The translations under genes were made by a program, and so were the position numbers. Under the pieces are notes generated by a model. It was not told where the DNA came from, did not search any database, and was given only the letters and a program-made list of their open reading frames with translations. A stretch of 6,190 bases of DNA from Candidatus Adiutrix sp. (GTDB taxonomy: Bacteria; Desulfobacterota; Desulfarculia; Adiutricales; Adiutricaceae): assembly GCA_031285975.1 (NCBI GenBank), contig JAITVE010000062.1:1-6190 (forward strand), in the 5' to 3' direction. This document shows, piece after piece, positions 1 to 4,326 of this stretch. Numbering within the stretch: the stretch's first letter is position 1; the number at the start of each line of letters is the position of its first letter.

Positions 1-26
1 ATCTGCGCCCCCCTCTGCGAATAGTT

Positions 27-32
27 TATACT
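27..32 (+). promoter_or_regulatory. possible -10 element upstream of the larE-like gene
   Basis: TATACT matches the sigma-70 -10 consensus at five of six positions and lies about 95 bp before the start codon at 128. No convincing -35 box lies 16-18 bp upstream and there is no TGn extension, so this is only a weak candidate. If it is used, the palindrome at 89-108 would be part of the mRNA leader. Confidence 0.22.
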
Positions 33-84
33 ATGCCGAGGCTGACGGAACAGAAGATTGATATTCAGCACATATCCCCACACG

Positions 85-112
85 CGTCATTCCGGCGAAA
101 GCCGGAATCCAT
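85..112. repeat. interspersed palindromic repeat element (REP-like)
   Basis: A perfect 8-bp inverted repeat (ATTCCGGC at 89-96, GCCGGAAT at 101-108) closes on a GAAA tetraloop and is flanked by CGTC and CCA. This core is a widely dispersed intergenic palindrome in many Gram-negative genomes. When wrongly translated it gives the familiar spurious peptide containing WIPAFAGMT, which it also gives here on the minus strand. The element ends 15-20 bp before the larE-like start codon, so it could form a hairpin in the mRNA just upstream of the ribosome-binding region. Identification as a repeat family rests on recognition of this core; only one copy is in the window. Confidence 0.7.
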
Positions 113-127
113 TTCCAGAGCAGCGCC

Positions 128-976
128 ATGTCAGTTAACCAGATATTGGACGAAAAATACAAAAACCTGCGCGAACTTTTGCGCTCGTACGGCCGCCTAG
201 CCGTGGCCTTTTCGGGCGGCGTGGACAGCGCCTTCCTGTTGAAAGCCGCGACCGAAGCCTTGCCGCCGGAAAATGTGCTGGCCGTCACCGCCCGCGCCGC
301 CATCTTTCCCCGCCGGGAATTCCGTGAAGCCGCCGAACTGGCCGCCGCGTTGCAACTCCGCCACCTGACGGCAGACCTGGACTTTGTAACAATCCCGCAA
401 CTGGCCGAAAACCCCCCAGACCGCTGCTACCACTGCAAAAAGGCCCTCTTCCAGACCATGATCCGCGAGGCCGGAGCCCAAGGATTCCCCCTGGTAGCCG
501 ACGGAGGCAACCTCGACGACGCCGATGACTTCCGCCCCGGAGCCCGCGCCGTCCGCGAACTGGGGGTGCGGAGCCCCTTGAAAGAAGCCCGGCTAACCAA
601 AGCCGACATCCGCCGCTTATCAGCCGAACTGAACCTTCCCACCTGGAACAAACCCGCCTGCGCCTGCCTGGCCTCGCGCTTCCCCTATGGCCAGCCCATC
701 ACCGGCGAGCAGCTAAAACAGGTGGAGCAAGCCGAGGAACTGCTTCTGTCCCACGGCTTCCGCGACATCCGCGTCCGCTGCCACGGCCCCGTGGCCCGCA
801 TTGAAGTCGGCTCCGACGAACGCAGCAGCTTCTTCGATGAAGCCTTCATGGACACCATAGACGCCGCCCTCCGCGCCCTGGGCTTCACCTTTGTCTCCCT
901 CGACCTGCGCGGCTTCCGCTCCGGCGGCTTCAACCACTCCGTAGACCCGGCCACCCTGGAAAAATACCGCCAGTAA
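128..976 (+). CDS. larE: LarE-type ATP-dependent sulfurtransferase (PP-loop family)
   Basis: Cytoplasmic PP-loop enzyme of 282 aa, the usual LarE length. LarE adenylylates the carboxylates of a biscarboxylated pyridinium mononucleotide made by LarB and replaces them with thiocarboxylates. LarC then inserts nickel to give the pincer cofactor of lactate racemase and related enzymes. Seen here: the SGGVDS pyrophosphate loop at residues 29-34, CYHCK at 100-104, a DGGNLDDADDFRPG stretch at 125-138, WNKPACACLASRFPYG at 173-188, and the C-terminal LDLRGFRSGG at 258-267. Cysteines 100, 103, 178 and 180 cluster at the active-site motifs. This is unlike the single-cysteine Lactobacillus enzyme and suggests the iron-sulfur version. 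No other in-frame Met lies near the start, and the Shine-Dalgarno is poor. larA, larB and larC are absent nearby, so the substrate could differ from the lactate racemase cofactor. The family is sure, the exact role less so. Confidence 0.88.
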   Translation: MSVNQILDEKYKNLRELLRSYGRLAVAFSGGVDSAFLLKAATEALPPENVLAVTARAAIFPRREFREAAELAAALQLRHLTADLDFVTIPQLAENPPDRCYHCKKALFQTMIREAGAQGFPLVADGGNLDDADDFRPGARAVRELGVRSPLKEARLTKADIRRLSAELNLPTWNKPACACLASRFPYGQPITGEQLKQVEQAEELLLSHGFRDIRVRCHGPVARIEVGSDERSSFFDEAFMDTIDAALRALGFTFVSLDLRGFRSGGFNHSVDPATLEKYRQ

Positions 977-990
977 AAAATGAACCGCCA

Positions 991-1032
991 CTTCCAATAA
1001 AAAACCCGCCGGAGCGGGTTTTTTATTGGAAG
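991..1032. terminator. bidirectional intrinsic terminator between larE and lpxC
   Basis: Arms 991-1009 and 1014-1032 are perfectly complementary over 19 bp, with a CGGA tetraloop at 1010-1013. The inner stem is GC-rich (CCCGC/GCGGG). Next to it lies a run of six A's on the left arm and six T's on the right, so each strand presents a GC stem followed by a U-tract. It sits 14 bp after the larE stop and 20 bp from the lpxC stop, so it would end both convergent genes. Confidence 0.92.
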
Positions 1033-1052
1033 TATGGTGATGCGCCGGGCGG

Positions 1053-1991
1053 TTACAGGCCGACGGGGGCCAGGGCGTCGTCCAGCGACAGGGGGAGGCG
1101 GGAGATGAGACGGCGGGCGGCCTCACGGGGGCGGTGCTTTTCGGCGCCGGTCTCTTCCAGGAGGCCGGGCTGGGCCAGGGCGGAGGCCAGGAAGCGGCGG
1201 TTCAACTCGTGCCCGGGCTTGTGGATGATGAAGTGGCCCATGATGCGGTTCCCGGCCATGGCCATGTCGCCGATGAAATCCAGGATTTTGTGGCGGACGA
1301 ATTCATCGTCATAGCGCAGGCCGCCGGGGTTCAAGATGCCGTCGTCGCCGACCACCACGGCGTTGTCCAGCGAGCCGCCCTTAGCCAGGCCCTGGCTGTG
1401 CATCATTTCCACATCCTGCAGGCGGCAGAAGGTGCGGGAGCGGCTGATTTCGCAGACAAAAGCCGCTTCGGAATCCGTATAGAAAAAGCAGTGGCGGCCG
1501 ATGGCCCCGCCGAAGTCGATGTGGGCTTCCACGGAAAACTGCCGGGCCGGGCGCACTTCGATGGATTTGTCCCCGGCGGTGATTTTGTAGGGCCGGGTGA
1601 CTTTCAGAAACCGGCGGGGGGCGCTCAGGTCGGCCAGCCCGGCTTCACCGATGAGGCGCACCCACTCATCGGCGGAGCCGTCGAAAACCGGCAGTTCCGG
1701 GCCGTCGGCTTCCACCGTGAGGTTATCCACGCCCAGGGCCGATAGGGCGGCCATGAGGTGCTCCACGGTGCTGACGCGGTTTTCGCCCCGGCCCAGGGTG
1801 GTGGCCAGGGTGGTGCTGGTGACGTTTTCCGGCAGGGCGCGGATGGCCGCAGCGTCCGCCAAATCCACACGGCGGAAGGTGACGCCGCTGTCGACCGGGG
1901 CCGGGCGGAGGGTGACGGAAATGTTCCGACCGGTGTGGAGGCCGAGCCCCTGGGCTGATATAGTGTTTTTAAGGGTTTTTTGCATACTCAT
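1053..1991 (-). CDS. lpxC: UDP-3-O-acyl-N-acetylglucosamine deacetylase LpxC
   Basis: Zinc-dependent cytoplasmic deacetylase catalysing the committed step of lipid A synthesis: removal of acetate from UDP-3-O-acyl-GlcNAc. The 312 aa compare with about 305 in E. coli. Visible signatures are SAQGLGLHTG at residues 12-21, STVEHLMAAL at 74-83 (zinc ligand His78 with adjacent Glu77), SLDNAVVV at 207-214, RHKILDFIGD at 233-242 (zinc ligands His234 and Asp238) and KPGHELN at 258-264, where His261 is the equivalent of the catalytic His265 of E. coli. All catalytic residues are present, so the gene looks functional. The start at 1991 is preferred because GAGAG lies about 6 nt upstream; the in-frame ATG two codons later would be too far from it. 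It stands alone, without the ftsZ or secA neighbours common in gammaproteobacteria. The presence of lpxC indicates an LPS or lipooligosaccharide outer membrane. Confidence 0.97.
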   Translation of the reverse strand: MSMQKTLKNTISAQGLGLHTGRNISVTLRPAPVDSGVTFRRVDLADAAAIRALPENVTSTTLATTLGRGENRVSTVEHLMAALSALGVDNLTVEADGPELPVFDGSADEWVRLIGEAGLADLSAPRRFLKVTRPYKITAGDKSIEVRPARQFSVEAHIDFGGAIGRHCFFYTDSEAAFVCEISRSRTFCRLQDVEMMHSQGLAKGGSLDNAVVVGDDGILNPGGLRYDDEFVRHKILDFIGDMAMAGNRIMGHFIIHKPGHELNRRFLASALAQPGLLEETGAEKHRPREAARRLISRLPLSLDDALAPVGL

Positions 1992-2044
1992 AACTGTCTC
2001 TCAAACTGACCTGTCGCTGTACTGTTATGTGGAGGTCAGCAAGA

Positions 2045-2073
2045 TAAATAGCAAGTCCCGTGCCATCTGACAA
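2045..2073 (-). promoter_or_regulatory. candidate lpxC promoter
   Basis: Read on the minus strand, TTGTCA (2068-2073, five of six to the -35 consensus) is separated by 17 bp from TATTTA (2045-2050, three of six to the -10 consensus). Transcription would begin near 2038, giving a leader of roughly 47 nt before the lpxC start codon. Spacing is ideal but the -10 box is weak, so this is tentative. Confidence 0.35.
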
Positions 2074-2302
2074 AAGGCTTGAGCTTACAAAATATTGTGT
2101 AATTTCAATAATTTAAAAGCAGTCCCCTCAGTCTTTTTGTTCGCAAACCTTCATGTGTGGGCAAAACACCACACCCACTGCGGCCCTCCCGCCACACCGG
2201 GGAGGCGGAGGCTATAATTGGCTGGGAAGACATGGAGCTCAACATTTAAACACAGAAGTCTCTATGACGTTTTAATTGTAAACCGCTCTAATAAGCGGAT
2301 AT

Positions 2303-2331
2303 TTGCGAAAAAGCTGATAGTCTGGTATTAT
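2303..2331 (+). promoter_or_regulatory. promoter of the GntR-family regulator gene
   Basis: TTGCGA (2303-2308) and TATTAT (2326-2331, five of six to TATAAT) are 17 bp apart. A TGn extended -10 motif lies at 2323-2325. Transcription should start near 2338, giving a leader of about 44 nt. This is the best sigma-70-type promoter in the divergent region. Confidence 0.6.
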
Positions 2332-2344
2332 CACTCAAGATAAT
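2315..2344. promoter_or_regulatory. candidate operator overlapping the regulator's promoter
   Basis: A perfect inverted repeat ATTATC-N6-GATAAT (2327-2332 and 2339-2344) covers the -10 box and the likely transcription start. An additional TGATA at 2315-2319 forms a second, wider inverted repeat with TATCA at 2329-2333. Three alternating GATA/TATC half-sites within 30 bp on top of a promoter is what an autorepressing dimeric regulator would need. Binding by the GntR protein encoded just downstream is an inference; the site does not closely match the GT-N-AC consensus known for many HutC-type proteins. Confidence 0.4.
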
Positions 2345-2381
2345 TACCTCTAGTAGCCCCCGGTGACACGGATAGAAGTCG

Positions 2382-3152
2382 ATGTCCAAACCCTGTCAAA
2401 AATTAGATTTGCCCGACGACCGGCCTTTCAACGAGGCCAAGGGCCCGGCCTATCTGCGGCTGGCGGGCAGCTTGAAGCAAAAGATTGCCAGCGGCGAATA
2501 CCAGCCCGGCGCGAAAATCCCCTCCGAATCCGCCATCAGCAAATTTTACTGCCTCTCGCCCATGACCGTGCGGCAAGCCGTGGGTTTGCTGGCTGAGCAG
2601 GGGCTCCTGAAGCGGGTGCACGGCAGCGGCACCTACGTCTGCGGGCCGGACTGGACGCGGGCCACCTTCACCCTGGAAGGGCTTCTGGAACTCTTGCACG
2701 ACAAGAGCGGCATCAGCATAAAGATTTTGCGGGCCTCCATGCGGCGGGCCGGGCTCCAGGCCTCGGCGGCTTTGAACGTGGTGGAGGGCACCCCCATCAT
2801 CTCCCTGATGCGCCTGGTCTCCCACGAGGGGCGGCCGTTTTTGCTGAACAAGGCGGCGTTGCGCTTCGACCCCCGTTCGCCCATTGTGGAATCGGAATTG
2901 GAAGTGTCCTCGCTCTCGGGCCTGTTCACCGGCGAGGGCAACAGCTTCATCAAAAAGGCTTTGCTGCTGGTGGAGCCCTGCCTCCTGTCGCCGGTGGAAG
3001 CCGGGCACCTGAAAATCGAAACCGAAACCGCCGCCTTTAAAATCAACTACACCTTTTATGATTACACTGATTCCCCGGTGGGTTCCGGCTGGTTCCTGGC
3101 CCCCAAAACCGCCGTGCAGCTTCGCACCCGCATCGGCGTTTGGGACGATTGA
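2382..3152 (+). CDS. GntR/HutC-family transcriptional regulator with UTRA domain
   Basis: DNA-binding ligand-responsive regulator of 256 aa, a typical length for the HutC subfamily. Residues 23-88 form the winged helix-turn-helix: the IASGEYQPGAKIPSES segment (35-50), the recognition-helix region LSPMTVRQAVGLLAEQGLL (58-76) and the wing HGSGTYV (80-86). Residues about 100-250 fit the UTRA effector-binding fold, including the strand IISLMRLVSHEGRPFLLNK. UTRA domains usually bind sugars, amino sugars or small metabolites and release DNA on binding; the ligand here cannot be read from sequence. The start at 2382 is preferred because it gives a full N-terminus and follows a weak purine-rich AGAAG; an upstream GTG at 2363 is out of frame. 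A small VOC protein gene begins 75 bp downstream on the same strand and may be co-transcribed, while the overlapping promoter repeats suggest autoregulation. Confidence 0.9.
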   Translation: MSKPCQKLDLPDDRPFNEAKGPAYLRLAGSLKQKIASGEYQPGAKIPSESAISKFYCLSPMTVRQAVGLLAEQGLLKRVHGSGTYVCGPDWTRATFTLEGLLELLHDKSGISIKILRASMRRAGLQASAALNVVEGTPIISLMRLVSHEGRPFLLNKAALRFDPRSPIVESELEVSSLSGLFTGEGNSFIKKALLLVEPCLLSPVEAGHLKIETETAAFKINYTFYDYTDSPVGSGWFLAPKTAVQLRTRIGVWDD

Positions 3153-3227
3153 TACCGCCGCCGTCGCTTTGGTGATGTCCACACTGCTTAGCCGAGCGCC
3201 GTGCCCTCCGAACATATTGGGAGCGCC

Positions 3228-3623
3228 ATGAAAATCAATAAAATCAACATCGTCATCGACTGCCCGGACGCAGGGGCGCTGGCCGCGTTTTACCAAAAAT
3301 TCCTGGGCTGGGAACTGAGCCACCCGCCGGGGAACGGCTGGGCGGGCCTAACCTCGCCCGAGGGCACGGTGATGGCCTTTCAGGAAGTGGCCGATTACCA
3401 GCCGCCGGTGTGGCCCTGGCAGCCGGGCCGCCCGGGGCAGATGCTGCACCTGGACTATTGGGTGGACGACCTGGAAACCGGCGTGCGCCACGCACTGGAC
3501 TGCGGCGCGGTGCTGGCCGAAACGCAGTTTTTCGCCACCTCCCGGACGTTCTTCGACCCCGCCGGGCACCCCTTCTGCATCGACACGGCGGAGCCGGAAC
3601 CGGGCTCGGGCGACGGCGATTGA
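3228..3623 (+). CDS. VOC-superfamily (glyoxalase-like) protein
   Basis: Small single-domain cytoplasmic protein of 131 aa with two beta-alpha-beta-beta-beta modules typical of the vicinal oxygen chelate fold. The first module begins INIVIDCPDAGALAAFYQKF (residues 6-25); the second begins MLHLDYWVDDLETGVRHAL (72-90) and ends with FFDPAGHPFCI (108-118). The start at 3228 is chosen because GGGAG lies 4 nt upstream; a GTG at 3201 in the same frame lacks such a site. At the positions where glyoxalase I and many dioxygenases carry metal-binding His and Glu, this protein appears to have Asn7 and Cys117, with only His74 in place. It may therefore be metal-free or bind a ligand rather than catalyse a glyoxalase reaction. 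The C-terminal tail is acidic and glycine-rich. It follows the GntR regulator gene and could be its target. Substrate unknown. Confidence 0.85.
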   Translation: MKINKINIVIDCPDAGALAAFYQKFLGWELSHPPGNGWAGLTSPEGTVMAFQEVADYQPPVWPWQPGRPGQMLHLDYWVDDLETGVRHALDCGAVLAETQFFATSRTFFDPAGHPFCIDTAEPEPGSGDGD

Positions 3624-3650
3624 CCGGCTTTCGTGCCTGTGGTTTTTTTT
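3623..3650 (+). terminator. probable intrinsic terminator after the VOC gene
   Basis: ACC (3623-3625) pairs with GGT (3641-3643), and GGC (3626-3628) pairs with GCC (3635-3637) around a TTTCGT loop. A three-base TGT bulge (3638-3640) lies on the right side. Eight consecutive T's (3643-3650) follow at once. The bulged stem is modest, but the T-tract and the position directly after the stop codon support termination before the chemotaxis promoter. Confidence 0.45.
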
Positions 3651-3659
3651 CATTCAATA

Positions 3660-3668
3660 TGCTATAGT
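3660..3668 (+). promoter_or_regulatory. extended -10 promoter for the cheY-cheA transcript
   Basis: TATAGT (3663-3668, five of six to consensus) is directly preceded by TGC, an extended -10 motif. The matching -35 position (about 3640-3645, TGGTTT) is poor, which is common for extended -10 promoters. Transcription would begin near 3675, leaving about 180 nt of leader before the cheY start. No sigma-54 or sigma-28 flagellar promoter motif was recognised here. Confidence 0.5.
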
Positions 3669-3680
3669 AAAACCGTTTAC

Positions 3681-3716
3681 ATGCCGAGCCCCGGAAGGGT
3701 TTTTACGCCGCCGTAA
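3681..3716 (+). CDS. possible upstream leader peptide ORF (11 codons)
   Basis: ATG at 3681 opens an 11-codon frame, MPSPGRVFTPP, ending in TAA at 3714-3716. It starts only about 6 nt after the predicted transcription start and lacks a Shine-Dalgarno, so it would need leaderless-type initiation. It covers pairing segment A of the cheY leader and ends with two prolines before the stop, a context known to slow ribosomes. This could be chance; a frame this short is expected often by accident. Confidence 0.15.
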   Translation: MPSPGRVFTPP

Positions 3717-3844
3717 CCGTGGCGATGCCCAAGCGGCTCGGCCGGGTACAAAATGTAACGCCTTCTCACATTGGGAGGCTCGGCGTATCCATACCTTAGC
3801 TCCTCAGCCTCGCACGCCGACTTCTTATGAACAACTCGAAAAGC

Positions 3845-3850
3845 GGAGGG
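3845..3850 (+). promoter_or_regulatory. Shine-Dalgarno that sets the cheY start
   Basis: GGAGGG ends 6 nt before the ATG at 3857, an ideal spacing. The in-frame ATG at 3827 has only pyrimidine-rich CTTCTT before it, so translation is expected to begin at 3857. Confidence 0.8.
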
Positions 3851-3856
3851 TCTTTC

Positions 3857-4246
3857 ATGCCCTTGGGTTCAGGCCAAAGCGTATTAATAGTTGACGATTC
3901 CCCCATCATGCGGCAGATGCTCGTCCAGATTTTCAGCGGCGAGGGCTTCGAGGTGGTCGGCGAAGCCGCCGACGGCTCGGAGGCCATCACCATGTTCGAG
4001 CAACTGCGGCCCGACTTGACCACCCTGGACATCGTCATGCCCAAAATGCGCGGCATTGAGGTTTTGGAACAGATTATGGCCAAATACCCCGACTCGCGCA
4101 TCATCATGGCCTCCTCGGTCTCCGACGCCCGCACGGTCATGCACTGCCTGAAAATGGGGGCCAAGCAATACATCACCAAACCCTATGACGAGGCCAAAAT
4201 CATGACCGCCGTCAAAAAGGCCCTGAACATCGAGGCCCCGGCCTGA
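3857..4246 (+). CDS. cheY: CheY-like single-domain response regulator
   Basis: Stand-alone receiver of 129 aa, the CheY size, with no output domain. The acidic pocket is Asp13-Asp14 in VLIVDDSP, the phosphoacceptor is Asp58 in TLDIVMPKM, the hydroxyl switch residue is Ser86 in MASSV, the aromatic switch is Tyr105 and the conserved lysine is Lys108 in YITKPY. All residues for phosphorylation and signal switching are present. CheY-P from CheA normally binds the flagellar motor switch protein FliM. The start at 3857 gives the standard receiver N-terminus and has a strong Shine-Dalgarno; starting at 3827 would add ten residues of no evident function. It lies 80 bp upstream of cheA on the same strand and is very probably co-transcribed with it. 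The Ser in place of the usual Thr and the MASSV segment are common in non-enteric CheY proteins. Confidence 0.93.
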   Translation: MPLGSGQSVLIVDDSPIMRQMLVQIFSGEGFEVVGEAADGSEAITMFEQLRPDLTTLDIVMPKMRGIEVLEQIMAKYPDSRIIMASSVSDARTVMHCLKMGAKQYITKPYDEAKIMTAVKKALNIEAPA

Positions 4247-4290
4247 ACCCGGCCCGCCCGACCGTGCTCACTAACCCGGCCCGCCCGGCC
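4246..4290 (+). repeat. tandem GC-rich direct repeat in the cheY-cheA spacer
   Basis: An 18-nt unit at 4246-4263 (AACCCGGCCCGCCCGACC) recurs at 4273-4290 with one change (A to G), a 27-bp period. The first copy overlaps the last base of the cheY stop. A related CCCGGCCTGA string occurs at the end of cheY and again just after the second copy. The units are almost pure C and G with strong strand bias, so they do not form a hairpin. They look like a local slippage duplication. Confidence 0.6.
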
Positions 4291-4326
4291 TGACCCGCGC
4301 AACTTGATTTTTTAACGGGGATATCC

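Larger units (their letters stand above)
1992..2381. other. AT-rich divergent intergenic region between lpxC and the GntR gene
   Basis: This 390-bp gap holds no credible ORF; the few ATGs hit stops within a handful of codons. Both flanking genes are transcribed away from it, so it must contain their promoters; candidates are listed separately. It is clearly richer in A and T than the genes around it, except for a GC-rich island at about 2170-2210. That island contains two small inverted repeats: GTGTGG 2155-2160 with CCACAC 2169-2174, and CCTCCC 2185-2190 with GGGAGG 2200-2205. A perfect TATAAT follows at 2213-2218 without a recognisable -35 box. A further small inverted repeat (CCGCT 2283-2287, AGCGG 2294-2298) lies upstream of the regulator promoter. 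No tRNA or known riboswitch core is recognised. Confidence 0.7.
3675..3856 (+). ncRNA. structured 5' leader of cheY-cheA with mutually exclusive stems
   Basis: Four segments can pair. A is GCCGAGCC at 3683-3690, extendable to 3681. B is GGCTCGGC at 3735-3742. C is the same GGCTCGGC at 3777-3784, extendable to 3786. D is ACGCCGA at 3814-3820. A can form 8 bp with B, or 10 bp (one G-U) with C; C can instead form 7 bp with D. This gives two exclusive states, A:B plus C:D or A:C alone. Smaller hairpins fit inside: CGCC 3706-3709 with GGCG 3721-3724, and GCCTTC 3760-3765 with GGAGGC 3774-3779. No T-tract follows, so any control would more likely act on translation or RNA stability than by intrinsic termination. 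It does not match the c-di-GMP, SAM, cobalamin or glycine riboswitch cores I know. A regulatory role is inference. Confidence 0.42.

Noticed and set aside
33..200. 55-codon plus-strand frame starting in the upstream region and overlapping the larE start
   Set aside because: It reads through the interspersed palindrome, giving the familiar spurious SFRRKPESI peptide, overlaps larE in another frame and has no ribosome-binding site.
1134..1745. 203-codon plus-strand frame opposite lpxC
   Set aside because: lpxC on the other strand has every catalytic motif. The plus-strand product is the Val/Ala/Gly/His-rich type typical of shadows.
3201..3227. GTG start for the VOC protein
   Set aside because: The ATG at 3228 has GGGAG just upstream and begins at the conserved first strand; the GTG lacks a comparable site.
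2403..3323. 306-codon minus-strand frame opposite the GntR gene
   Set aside because: It overlaps both a recognised GntR/UTRA protein and the start of the VOC gene, and shows only antisense codon-bias composition.
3773..3778. GGGAGG as a Shine-Dalgarno for a small protein
   Set aside because: No ATG, GTG or TTG start follows at a usable distance with an open frame; the next ATG is about 50 nt away.
3675..3800. known c-di-GMP (GEMM), fluoride or SAH riboswitch in the cheY leader
   Set aside because: I compared remembered consensus cores. Fragments such as GGCTCGG and GGCGATG look similar, but the required flanking motifs and order are missing.
3827..3856. ten-residue N-terminal extension of CheY from the ATG at 3827
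   Set aside because: No Shine-Dalgarno precedes it, whereas GGAGGG is ideally placed for the ATG at 3857, which also gives the normal receiver N-terminus.
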